Positions 47,890-59,324 of a DNA stretch of 64,000 bases are shown here, piece by piece; the first letter of the stretch is position 1, and each line of letters opens with the position of its first letter. Below the pieces are notes generated by a model. It did no database searches. It saw only the letters and a program-made list of their open reading frames with translations, and had not been told where the DNA came from. The position numbers and the translations under genes are program-made. Origin of the DNA: Purshia tridentata (taxonomy: Eukaryota > Streptophyta > Magnoliopsida > Rosales > Rosaceae); the NCBI GenBank assembly GCA_003254885.1, contig QANT01002029.1, positions 33,191 through 97,190 of the forward strand, given 5' to 3'.

Positions 47890-50800
47890 TTACAAATCTA
47901 CCAATTCCAACTGAATGTGTGTGTCCTTTATTTCGTATTTCCAGTACCAGCTTCCACTGTCCATCTTGTTCTGTTCAATAGGATCTAATCGGACTGCTAA
48001 ACCTGTATAATCAAAGAAATGATGGACGAATTGATGATTGTGTTCCACATGTAGCTATGACAATGCATTCGGGTCTTTGTACATGTAAGAGAGAGGGGTT
48101 CCGTTCTAACAGTTATCATCAATGTTTGGCTTTGATTCTATCGCCCGGGATGTAAATTTGCACCCAATATTCAACAGACCTCTCTTCCTAAAAGATTTTC
48201 ATATATTTCTCTTTTCATATTTCCATCTTTTAATAGTTACATAAAACTTGTGAAATTGTTTAAGAAAAAGACTGATCAGCCGGTCTGGCCAGTCCCCCGA
48301 TTATAATGGTTAATGCTGATGATAGTAGTATGCTTAACTCTAAAAACTAAGCAGGACAGTAGACAACAGAAAAATTAAGCAATTATGCTATGAAAGTCTC
48401 TTAGCTCTACAAACCTGAATCTTCTGGTGTGATCTTCATCTTGTAGCCATTTGGAACTTCAAATATATGATTTCCCTGCATCAGGTAGAAGCAGTAAAAG
48501 AAGCTTCTTAGCTTTTACTTATGACAAATTTATAACCAGCTTATAATTTCTGAATAGACCAGCCAGAGAGGTGAACTCCAAACAAGTAGATGTTAACCCA
48601 ATCCTTTACCAAAGCCATCGAAGGAAATTACAAGGTCCAAATAACTAACATTATTTCACATTCCCAAAGCACTCATCAATAAATTTATTTATTTATCAAA
48701 AGAAAATGCTTTTGACTGGATGGTCATGATTTGAATGTCTGGGACTGCAGGACTGGCTGCTTAAGTAGGAATACCTCATATAAGCTGTAAACGCTGGAGC
48801 TACTAACCCTAATTTATAGAATGGAAAAAAAATTAAATATATTCATGATAATTTCTGAATGATTGTCTACCCTCCATGCATATCTACACTGATTGGTAGT
48901 CAATCTAACCTGTAATATAACATCAGCTGCATCAAATTCAGCATTTCCATGCAGTACAACCTTACATGCCTCGATGCGTTTCACATCATGCTTCCAGTAC
49001 ACATTGTCCCCAAAAGTCCAGTCAATACCCTCATTCAATACTTTTACATCCTGTAATTTACATCTTCCACACCTATAGAATCAATAGTATATAAATATGA
49101 GTGTCATTGTAAAATGGATTCAGCATTTGAAAAGACTTAGAACTAGTAGAAATGAAAGCAGCATGGTACCTGTGTCCGTATTGTAAAATGGGTTCACCGT
49201 TTTGATCAATCCTAGTTGAGCCCATAACATTATCAGCCTCTATGATCAGACTTCCATCAAGCTGGAATGTAGGAAAAAGATTAGCCAAGGAAACTATAAC
49301 TTTATATTCCTTAATGCTCTATTTGAATAGTATAAACCTGAACATTCCTCCACAGGAACTCTGCAACCTCTACTTGTAACTCGGAACCCTTGGATATTGA
49401 GCCTCCATAGAACTGATAGGTAACACAAGAATTCAAATTTACAATAGGAACTAAATGCACATTCCCAGAGAAAAGGGAGAAAAATGAGTTGAATTTTGAA
49501 ACCATGCATCAGCCAGATTCTCATCGACTTACCTTTTGTCTGGTGACCTCCCAAAGTGGGCCAAGAGCAGGGTGCAGAAGAATAAGAAATGGTGGTCCAG
49601 AACGTAGATATTTGTCATTACCTTCAATCTGCAGCATAGCATGAAGTAAAATACCATTATTGAACATCAAAAAGAAAATTCATCACAAACTCTATGACTT
49701 GCTAGATGGATACAATGAACTTGCATTGAGGAAATACTAAGTGATGGCTCACATCAAGCGGAAGTAATTTTGGCAATAATACTGCACAAGAATCAGTAGG
49801 ATATACCTCAGGAAGTTTAATATCACATTGAGAAAGAATATCATGGGCATTTCGTAAGATATCCAACAGTGAACCATCAGGAGTCTGCATATGAATTAAA
49901 AATTAAAAATATTACCTTAGGGAGAAAAATTACCATGTCCAGTGACAATTCTGTGACGAAAACCGTGCACACTTCAATCTAGTCCAATCTCTACTCCCAC
50001 AAATTGGAGACAGGGAACACTAATACATAGACAGAGAACACTAATACATACTTGGTGTAAAGATTTGTCTGTGTGCCTTCTTTTTCTCTTAGCAGATGAT
50101 GTGACTCTTCTTCGTTTATTAAAAACAATATAAGTATCAAGCTTATCTGCCAACAATTTATGCTATTAAGGTTACGCATAAGCATAAAAGATAACAAGAA
50201 TTGGTACATCACAGTAATCTGCAATATATTCAGAAATAATACCTTCGACACCCTTATAATATTGAGATGGACATGTATTAAGAAAGTTATCAGCAATATT
50301 TTGCATCGTGCATTCAAGCCTGCCCCCAGAGATACTGATGAATGAAAATGATTAGGAGTCAGGCTAACATCAATTATGTGTGCTACAAATTCTATTTCTT
50401 TGCATGGTGCACACAGTAATGGTCAGCATACCATGCAGAATTAATAACAATAATAGGTAAAAGGAGATTATTTGAGGTTATCTCTGAAGGATCTTCTCTC
50501 AAGTATTTAAAAATACCTGTGTGGTTTTCCAAAATGGTCTACAAATTGTATTTGCTTTTTAACATTTAGCACCATTCCTGGTAAGCTGTTTCCGCTATTA
50601 TTTGACCCAACCAACTCTGCCGAAGGCAAATCTACATACAAGATGTTTGTATTGGCAGGAAAATCTGCCTGCAAACTTGAACATAGAAAGCATGGTTAAT
50701 TTGGTATATACTGAAATTCTGCACCTTAAAATGAAAAATAGGTGGAAGAAATGAATGGCCCAACGCACTTATAAGAGGAGTTCATCAACTAAGAGAAACA

Positions 50801-53292
50801 ACAATACATAAACAATAATCTTTACAGATATTAAAAGTAAAAAAATGCATCTCTACAGACACCAGAAAAAGGAACATATCCTATGAAATTGCATCAAATC
50901 ATAGAAACTAGATTACAAATTTCAATTAACAGATAATATATACCTATTACGAGAATGAGCTCCATCTGCTATCCCAAACTTGTCAAACTCTGTGTATTCG
51001 ATGCATGACAAACCGTATGCCCACCTTCCATCAAGATTTTTTTTCTCAATGAGAACATTGACTCCTTCTGTAGCCCCCAAGTTCCTCTTACAGGATGCAA
51101 AACCCAGTTTCTGTTACATGTAAAGGAGAGTGAAAAACAATAAAAGAAAATAGAGTCTACATCTGCAAGGACCTTCTAGTTACATAGGTACCATTTTCTA
51201 CAAAGTCAAATGAACTCAATAGCAATGTTAATTATATATAGTAGATGCCAGAAAAGGAAGGGGGACCTAGGATAGTTTTTATCAATAAGTGTACCTTCCC
51301 ATGGTGTAAACCAATCCCTGCCAATGCCAAGAGGGTCAAATCTGTAGCTGCCACAACATTGCTGAAAGTTCACCGTTATTTATGTAAATCCAATTTTGAC
51401 ATCCAAATTATCAAAATTTTCCAATTGAAGAATAATGGATTTGTGATATCAAATATACTACTAGAGGCTCACCTAACTTGTCTTACAGTTGCACCTTTTC
51501 GTCCATGATCATAAAACCATTTGAAAATCCCCTTATCATAAGCAAGTTTCCATATCACACCATGACCACCAGGCTTGCATATGGGCGCAAAAGGCTTCAT
51601 GATTATCCATTGCCCATCTTCTGCAGTAACAGCTGGAACAAGGGGCTGGAAGTTCACAATTTAATTATCTAATCAACCATGATATTCATTGCCCAAACCA
51701 GAGAAACTATTCCAAGATAGAGAATCAATACAAGCAAACATCCTCAAGTTTTACCACAATAAACCTGTTCAAAAAGTTGGAAACTTGATCGACCTCTTCT
51801 AAACCATTCAAGTTTTTCACAAAGACAAGTTATGCGTTCATGGTTGTTCTTTGCAGAGCTTGTCATGATTGCAACAGGGGTGATGCATTGTTTCCCATAG
51901 ATCTTGAAGTACAAGAACTCTCTAGCCTTGAATTGAAACACACAAATGTAAGATGCATATAACTTCCTCGGCTACAAAATAACTTTAATGTTAGCTCATT
52001 CTTCTTGTCAAGTACCAAGCTTGACAGTGAGAGATCTTATACCTGAAGATCTCTTATAAGACCTTCCAATAAAGTCCGCCCACAATAAGGAAGCATTGCA
52101 GCAGGAAGACATTCACCTGTGTCGGGATCAACCAAACCAAGCCTATCTGCAGAGCCTCCCAAAGGATAAATTTCACCTAGGTCTGGTAAACCCTGAAATG
52201 GATAAGATCTTTTAGTTCAAAACAACTCAATGTTTCATTCTTCATGTTGAATAAACAATAGAACCTGGTACTAACCTGAATTCCCCACAAAGCAGCTTGA
52301 GATGCATATTCAGCATTTTGAGAAAGATCCAGTCCACTAGGAGCATGAATTTCCAAAAACTTGCATTCCATTTGCTCTTTTACGTTTTTGGACCAGTTTG
52401 TAGTCTGCATTTCAACTCTTGATTGGGCTAGAAGCTGCAATACTGTTATCTGATATCTGCACCATGTAATTAGATGGACCTCAAGTTTGTATATGATAAC
52501 AATTTATTTCCAATGCGAACTTTTCATAGAAGCAAATTCATACCCAAATAGCCAAATTCAAAGACTATACTTAACAAATTTAAATAAAAACATAGAAAAG
52601 TTAGCTGACCCAATAATTCCTCCAATGCAACTATAGAACTGTTCAATCTCTTCCAAATTCTTTAGAAGCTTTTTCAAGTCCTTAAAATCTTCATCATTCA
52701 AAGCCACGCCAATCTTCTTCCCCCAACCCTCGCCATTCATATCCAACTTCTCAATCATATCGACGAGCGCATAAAGCGCGCTCTTCACCGAGCTCCTGAC
52801 CGAGTCCAGCTCGCTCTCGACGAACTCAAACCCCCAGCCAAGCACGTGCTCTTGCCCTGCCGCAACCAAGCACTTGATCAAGAACAACTCGTACGGACTC
52901 AAATTAAGCGAAACCAAAACCATGGCGAAGCCGCTGTTGCTGGAATTGAAGAAGCGCTTCACTCTGTAATCGCCGTCAATCGCTCTGAGCTTGGCGCGTA
53001 GGGAATTGGAGTCGGCGAGCCTGGAGCGGAGCGATTTGAGGCGCGATAGTTCTTGGTGGAAATTCCAGTCGGGAGCTGGCGGCGCGTACTCTACCGGCGC
53101 GGTGGTGACGCGCGTGATGCAACGCGAAGGCTGCGAGCACGATAAAGAAGAAGAAAACGAGGAGGGAGAGAGAGAAAGTGGGAGTTTAGTAAGGCGTAGA
53201 GAACTGAGAGAATGGAAGTGAGAGTGAGAACTTTTGAAGGCGAAGAGGAAATTTGTGCTGTTGTGATTGAGGATTGGCGTTGAGCGCGCCAT
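47890..53292 (-). CDS. UGP3: Plastid UTP-glucose-1-phosphate uridylyltransferase 3 (UGP3)
   Basis: Makes UDP-glucose inside plastids, feeding UDP-sulfoquinovose and sulfolipid synthesis. Seventeen exons on the minus strand: 53292-52610, 52456-52276, 52192-52043, 51926-51765, 51645-51473, 51361-51295, 51110-50944, 50675-50517, 50334-50243, 50146-50052, 49884-49807, 49628-49533, 49412-49338, 49261-49170, 49072-48910, 48475-48415 and 48002-47890. Every junction is GT-AG, phases agree, and the sum is 868 residues. Residues 1 to about 55 are Ser-rich and acid-poor, a transit peptide. Recognisable blocks include [68 protein letters not shown] and the terminal [23 protein letters not shown]3 is not closely related to cytosolic UGP1/2. 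Short last exons make this gene easy to truncate in annotation: a false stop follows exon 16. Confidence 0.95.
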
Positions 53293-53302
53293 TATTTACA
53301 GA

Positions 53303-53385
53303 CACACAGTGAGAGAGAGAGAGGTAGGCTTTGAAAATGAAGATGAAGAAAAATAAAAAAGACAGAGAGTGAGAGAGAGAGAGGT
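53303..53385 (-). repeat. Duplicated (GA)n-rich leader segment of UGP3
   Basis: The stretch GTGAGAGAGAGAGAGGT occurs at about 53310 and again at about 53368, with purine-rich DNA between. On the UGP3 strand this is a CT-rich leader. Confidence 0.6.
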
Positions 53386-53596
53386 TTGGATGATGAAGGA
53401 AGAGAAGAATAAAGAAGAAATGGGAGGGAAGGATAAGAAGGAGATGCTTTAAGCATATACCGACGGGTGTTTGGCGGGGAAAATCCTATTAATTTTTCTC
53501 TGCTCTACTTTCCTTCCAACTGTCCAACAGTGGAAACACCGCCTGTCTAGATTTGTCCTAATTCCTCAACCTCATCTCTTGCTCCCATTCGGATAT

Positions 53597-53632
53597 CCGC
53601 CTTTTTCCTTTTTCCTTTTTCCTTTTTCTCAT
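53597..53632. repeat. CTTTTTC heptanucleotide repeat
   Basis: About five consecutive units of CTTTTTC, directly followed by a T-run. Confidence 0.75.
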
Positions 53633-53689
53633 TTTTTTTTAAAGGAAAAAGTTCTCAATCTTCATCAAAAATTGGTGGGTATGAGTAAC

Positions 53690-54135
53690 ACAGGATGTAC
53701 CTACATTTCTACATCATATTGTTACACATATCTAATAGATAAAAATTCATTGTGCATCACCTTAGTACTATATTTCTAATAGGTGCCAAAATTTATTTGA
53801 GTGAATCCCAAATCTAATAGGTATGAAATTCATTAATGTACAACAAGTCTAATAGTTACGAAGGTCATTTAAGTAAATTCCAAGTCTAATAGTTACGAAA
53901 TTCATTGTGCATCACCTTAATTAGTACTACATATCTAATAGATATCAAATTCATTTAAGTGAATCCCAATTTTAATAGTTATGAAATTTATTGTGCATCA
54001 TCTTACGAAATTCATTTAAGTCCAAACTCCAATAGATATGAAATTCATTGTGCATCATCTTGATATTACATCTTCATGATATAAAATCCTTTTTCCATCA
54101 CCTTAATATTACACTTCTAATAGATAAGAAATTCA
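53690..54135. repeat. Degenerate tandem array around CTAATAG...GAAATTCATT
   Basis: The phrases CTAATAGNTANGAAATTCATT, GTGCATCACCTTA and TTTAAGTGAATCCCAA recur six or more times in the same order with substitutions. No open frame spans it. It looks like an old minisatellite. Confidence 0.7.
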
Positions 54136-54258
54136 TTCAAGTGACTAAGTGAGTACAAGCTTTATTAAAAATGCGATATTAATTACGGTAAACTAGTACT
54201 AAGCCCCAAATAAGTTCTTTATTTAGTCTTAAGCCACTATTTTAATTACTATTAGTTT

Positions 54259-54536
54259 AAAGCCATTATTTATTTTAATACCATATTTTTAATGTAATAA
54301 AGATAGGAGAGGAATTGATTGGCTGTTGAGTAAGCAAAAGTATACAAAGATGAATTTAGACTAATAAGTGAACATTGTTCATGCTCATCTTACATACAAA
54401 GCCATTATTTATTTTAATACCATATTTTTTATGTAATAAAGATAGGAGAGGAATTGATTGGCTGTTGAGTAAGCAAAAGTATACAAAGATGAATTTAGAC
54501 TAATAAGTGAACATTGTTCATGCTCATCTTACATAC
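54259..54536. repeat. 139-bp tandem duplication, nearly perfect
   Basis: Copy one is 54259-54397 and copy two is 54398-54536. They differ at one base (TTTTTAATG against TTTTTTATG) as read by eye, so the duplication is recent. Each begins AAAGCCATTATTTATTTTAA and ends CATCTTACATAC. Confidence 0.92.
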
Positions 54537-54689
54537 ATGATGATGGTCCCTCTATATATAATTAGATTGCTTGTATATTTTTTTTCTTTTGTTTTAATTT
54601 TTTTTTGGGCCAAAAAAGAAGAAGATAGGCGACCATTCTTTGCCCTTAATCGATTGGCGTGACACTCATCTCCTACCTTCGTAATTCAT

Positions 54690-55025
54690 ATTGCTGGTAT
54701 ATTGATATTATACACAGGTTTCATATTATGTAATTCAACAATAGTTACAGTTTATTATTCAAATTTTCATTAAGAGTTACAGTTTTCTGGTATTTTATAA
54801 TTCATTAAGAGTTACAGTTTTCTAGTATTTTATAAGTAAACATGCAATGCAAACCGTGCAATCAAGGATCTCCACACGTGATTATTCTTGAGGTCACTAT
54901 TGCCTTTTTTGTTAGGACATATAGCTGGTACATATATCATACACGAGTTTTAATTATGTAATTCATCAACAGTTACAGTTTATTATTCAAATATTCATAA
55001 AGAGTTACAGTTTTGTGGTATCATA
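54690..55025. repeat. Diverged direct repeat, period about 231 bp
   Basis: The stretch from TTGCTGGTATATTGATA at 54690 recurs as TAGCTGGTACATATAT at 54922. Shared blocks are TATGTAATTCA and AGTTACAGTTTATTATTCAA. The first copy has its own short internal duplication of AAGAGTTACAGTTTTCT. Confidence 0.7.
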
Positions 55026-56246
55026 AACATGGGTTTCTACTTACATATTAAGTTATGACATAGACTTTTCAGTGTATTCTCCTGACAGATTTGCTAATTA
55101 TGTAGGTATTCTAACAGCCTATTGATATTACAAAATGTACAATTATCCTAATTTAAATGCAATCAATCCAAAATCATTAAGTACTCAGCATCAACTTGTT
55201 CTCAATAGTTCAAACTGAAAACATGCCCAAACAATTTGATCACAAACTCTTCCATCAATTAAGGTTAAATAGACTAAATATTAACTGATGGCCGGAGACT
55301 AAACATAAAATGGAGAGTGCAATCTAGCGTGAGAGAGAGAGAGAGAGCAGTTTTTAGATTACGCTTTTTGTTATTCTTGGGCTTTTTTATTTTAATGGCT
55401 GGAGACTAAACATAAAATAGGTTATGGCTTAAAACTAATGTCCAATGAAATTTGGGGCTTAAAACTAATGGACTCTTATTGAAGAAAGTCATTGTAACCC
55501 CCTAAATTGTAACAAAGTTTATGAATGACTTTGACGTAGGATTGGGCTAGGCAAAACTAAAACTTACACCCTGGGCTGGTGAGCCTACCAATGGCTCCAT
55601 CCAGTTGCTTAATACACATGATGAATTTAAATGTTTTTTGGCTTTGTTCTTGTAGCAAAACGGCATAAATGAATTAAAGTATTGTGTTTCTATAGAAAAA
55701 TTATTATTATTATAGCTGATAATTGGTTTATCATTTTCTAACGAAAGAAAAGCTGGCATGATGACATTAATTGACCGGCTTAAATTTGGATATTTTTCCC
55801 TTGAGAATAGTACGTACTACGTAGCAGTATCCCTAGTTAATAGTGAGAGGTTAAAGACCGAGTTAGACAACTTTTTGACTTTCTTCAAATTAAGTTTCAA
55901 ACCGATGATTGTGAAAAGTTAGAATTTAATTGTATTTATTTTGAAACCAGGAATTTTAATTTATTTTGCAGACGGTAATTAATTAGCGTTGGTCTATGAC
56001 TCTGTAAGGAATTATCAGCCACATTTATAAGCACGTATGCATCTCTTGCTTTTTCTTTTTTGTTTTTGTTTTTTCAAAAAAATAAAATATGCATGGATAA
56101 CGCGCGTTAAACAACACAAGTCTGTTAAAATTTCAAGTCTATTAGGATTAGTTGTGCGTACGTCTGTTCTATTCGACTTTACATAGAACTATGTGACAAG
56201 TGTATATTGGATTGATTTGTAATTAATGAATGAAATCCGAGAAATC

Positions 56247-56254
56247 TATAAATT
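56247..56254 (+). promoter_or_regulatory. TATA box of GDSL gene
   Basis: TATAAATT, 84 bases upstream of the start codon. Confidence 0.5.
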
Positions 56255-56330
56255 AAACATGTTTTCGTTCATTAACACGTACAGAGCTCTAAATTCAGCA
56301 GCCACATCAACCAAACCAAATTAACTCACC

Positions 56331-57597
56331 ATGGAGCTCAAAAGCACCATCTTCTTCATCCTCTCATTCTCTTTGGCCTCTTTGATATCTCTACCAACTC
56401 CAACCACCGCCACCTCTCAACCCATATCCGCTGTCTTCGCCTTTGGTGATTCGACAGTGGACTCCGGAAACAACAACGGCCTCCTGTCGACCTTCCGGAG
56501 CGACCACCTGCCGTACGGCAGGGACATGCCAAATCAATTCCCCTCGGGAAGGTTCTCCAATGGAATGCTCGCCACGGACTTCATGGTCGCCAACTTGGGC
56601 CTTAAGCCCATGTTGCCGGCGTATCTTGACCCGAATTTGACAGACGGGGACTTGTTGACCGGTGTCAGTTTCGGGTCAGGAGGCAGCGGGCTAGATGATG
56701 TCACCGTGGATATGACGGGGGTTTTGAGCCTGACTACGCAGTTGGAGTATTTTGACCAGACTCTGCAGAGGATGGATCGAAGTGTTGGGGCAGAGAGTCG
56801 TGGCCGGATTGTGGAAAACGCAGTGTTTGTGATCAGTACTGGGACTAATGATATGCTGCTTAACGTGTACGAGACGATTATGCCTTTTAGGTCAATGGAG
56901 TTTGGGGGGCTATCAAGGTATCAAGATTTCCTGCTCCAAAGACTTGGGTCTTTCATTCAGGTAATTAATTAATTAATCTCCTGGGATTAATCTTCTACGT
57001 TAATCAATGAGTTATGTTATTAATCATTGTGGTTTTTTTGGTCAGATACTGTACAGGAGGGGAGCTCGGAGGTTCCAGGTGGCGGGTCTTCCGCCAATCG
57101 GATGCCTACCAGCCCAACAGACATTACGCAGCGTATCGTTCCTGGACGTTACGCGTAGGTGCAACGAGCAGCAAAACGCAGACTCTCAGGCCTACAACGA
57201 CAAGCTCCAACGCCTACTCTCTAGATTGCAACCCAGACTTCCTGCTGCTAGGCTCGCCTATTTTGACACCTACAATCCCCTCATGGATATGATCATAAAC
57301 CCACGTAATTATGGTACGTACTTAATTATTTGTATAACCTACATTTTGAGTACCACGTACATCACATGTCTCTTGAATAATATGTATGTAATTATGTATG
57401 TAGGAATTGAGCAAACACATCTAGGATGCTGTGGAACTGGGCTGGTTGAGATGGGCCCTCTGTGCAACAATTTTTGCCCCATGTGTTATGACGCATCTAA
57501 ATATTTGTTCTGGGATTCAGTGCACCCTTCGCAAGCAGCATACTGGGTTCTTGCTGACTTCGCTCAAAGGACCATCATACCGCAACTTACTGCTTAA
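56331..57597 (+). CDS. GDSL esterase/lipase, secreted
   Basis: Extracellular SGNH-fold hydrolase of 363 residues in three exons: 56331-56960, 57046-57313 and 57404-57597, with phases in agreement. A signal peptide covers about residues 1-28. Block I is FAFGDSTVDSGNNN with the nucleophile S41. Block II is the GVSFGSGGSG loop, block III is STGTNDM with N173, and block V is DSVHPS with D337 and H340. All four catalytic or oxyanion positions (S, G, N, H) are present, so the enzyme should be active. Acyl substrate is unknown; many family members act on cutin, seed oil or cell-wall acyl groups. Position beside the GARP gene matches Arabidopsis At2g40250. Confidence 0.94.
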
Positions 57598-59324
57598 TTA
57601 CTTAATTAATTACATCATTTTCCTTTTTTATTAGTCGGGACGATCGATAGTTTAACTTGTCCTTAATTAGTAGGTTTGGGATCGACCTGGGTTGTGTCCC
57701 CTTAGGTTTTATTGGTAGGGATTAGGGACTGTTTAGTTTATCTTTGCGTACGTACGTGGCTTTTGCTGCCTTTAGGCTTTAGTTGTTCATTGTTTCTGGG
57801 TTAACTTGACCGTTTCTTAATATATATGCAAGCTAGTAAAGTTTCAACAACAAAAAGATCATCTTTCATTTTTATTTTTTTTTAATTTTATTTGATCAGT
57901 ACTCTGAAATAGATTAATTCAATAAGGTGGTAATGCATATATGCTATTAATTAATAAGATATATTCAGGAATATATTTATATATATATATATGTCCTTAA
58001 TTTGGTCATGTTGGACTTAATCAGTGACGGATCCACTTAGAAGGCTAGGTGGGCCAAAGCACCCCCTAAGTTTTTGAAAAAGAAAATATATACCCCCCAA
58101 TAGATAAGTGGTCAGCCCACCATGAAAAAAAATATATATATATATTTGTTATTAGCTTACTGTTTTTTTGTTCTCTCGCCAATGCCAGTGCCCACAAGTT
58201 TCCTTATTCAGTCTAGCTTCCTTTATCATCTCCATTATAATTAGTAACCTACTAATTTTTTAATTTTATTTAACTTCTCTAGTTCTTTTAGACATTTAAA
58301 AATTTAAGAATTTTAGATTTACAAAAGAGATTTTGGAATTTAGGGAAGCCATATATGGAATTTAGAGAAGTTATAGTCTGTCAAATAAATATATAACTCC
58401 ATTCCCTAAGTTTAGCCCCCCAGAATTTTAAATCCTAGCTCCGTCCTTGGACTTAATTAATAGATTATCTAATCTAACAATTTGGCTCAAGCTAGAAAAA
58501 GGTATATCTATTTTGATTACTATAAATTCCATAAGTTTCATAAAAAAAAATCATTCAAACCATAAATTCCATAAATCCTATGTATACATAATAGTAAAGA
58601 TCAATCCACCTCCATGGATCAATATATAGCGTCATTAGATTTGATTGAATTAATAAAATGGTTTGAAGTTAATGCAACAATATACACACCCGATCGTACC
58701 CTGTAAAGAAACTCAATCCGCTATTGATATCATTACATGGCTAACGTACTATAGTCTACAAAGAGAAGATAAATTGTAATTTTCTCTTTTTCTAAACGAG
58801 AGAGATAAATTCATGTAATTTAAAATGACATTTTATGAAGAAAACGTTAGTATTTGCCGGAACATATGGTTTCAGAGATTATCATTTAAAAGTTGATCAA
58901 ATGAGATTTCCAAGAAATATTGTTCTTAATCAAGCATGAATATTTAAGGTTTTGTTTTCTATTGACCTCCATATCTAATAATAAAACAAGAATTACCAGG
59001 ATATAGGAGCCCAAAACTCTCAAAATTAACAATGCACACACACCACCACCTACTGTTTGCATATTTGGTAATTCTAAAAATTATTCTGTCTGTATTCGAT
59101 CCTCGATATATTCACCATTACTTTGAATCTTTTGGTTATTGTTGCTAGCTATATAGATCATGTGATAAAAGACAATACTTACAACAAATGAGAGAGAACA
59201 GGTAATAATGGTGATCAATATATACCTTTTTATGCTGCAAGTAGATGACAATGGTCAAGTTCAATAATTTGGTCTCTTTTGACAAGTACCTCAAGATCTC
59301 ACTTGGAATATTAATTTGTCTCAT
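57598..59324. other. Spacer between GDSL and GARP genes
   Basis: Convergent 3' ends of the GDSL (plus) and GARP (minus) genes with the hAT-like element between them. No gene is recognised in the remainder. Confidence 0.55.
58014..58457. mobile_element. 428-bp non-autonomous hAT-like element with 8-bp target duplication
   Basis: The element runs 58022-58449. Its ends are CAGTGACGGATCCA and, inverted, CAAGGACGGAGCTA, matching at 10 of 14 positions with CA...TG termini. It is flanked by perfect direct repeats of GACTTAAT at 58014-58021 and 58450-58457. An 8-bp duplication with short CA...TG inverted repeats is the hallmark of the hAT superfamily. It has no transposase frame. Confidence 0.85.

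Larger units (their letters stand above)
54200..55475. mobile_element. Possible non-autonomous element with terminal inverted repeats
   Basis: The left end (AACTAGTACTAAGCCCCAAA ... AGTCTTAAGCCA) matches the complement of the right end (CATTAGTTTTAAGCCCCAAA ... AGTTTTAAGCCA) over about 60 bases at roughly 70 percent. No coding capacity and no clear target duplication, so the boundaries are approximate. It encloses the 139-bp duplication and the direct repeats at 54690-54800 and 54921-55025. Confidence 0.45.
53293..56330. other. Repeat-rich spacer between UGP3 and GDSL genes
   Basis: The left 170 bases are the UGP3 leader, strongly purine-rich on this strand. Then come a CTTTTTC repeat, a degenerate tandem array, an inverted-repeat element with an internal tandem duplication, and the GDSL promoter. 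No gene is recognised. Confidence 0.55.
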
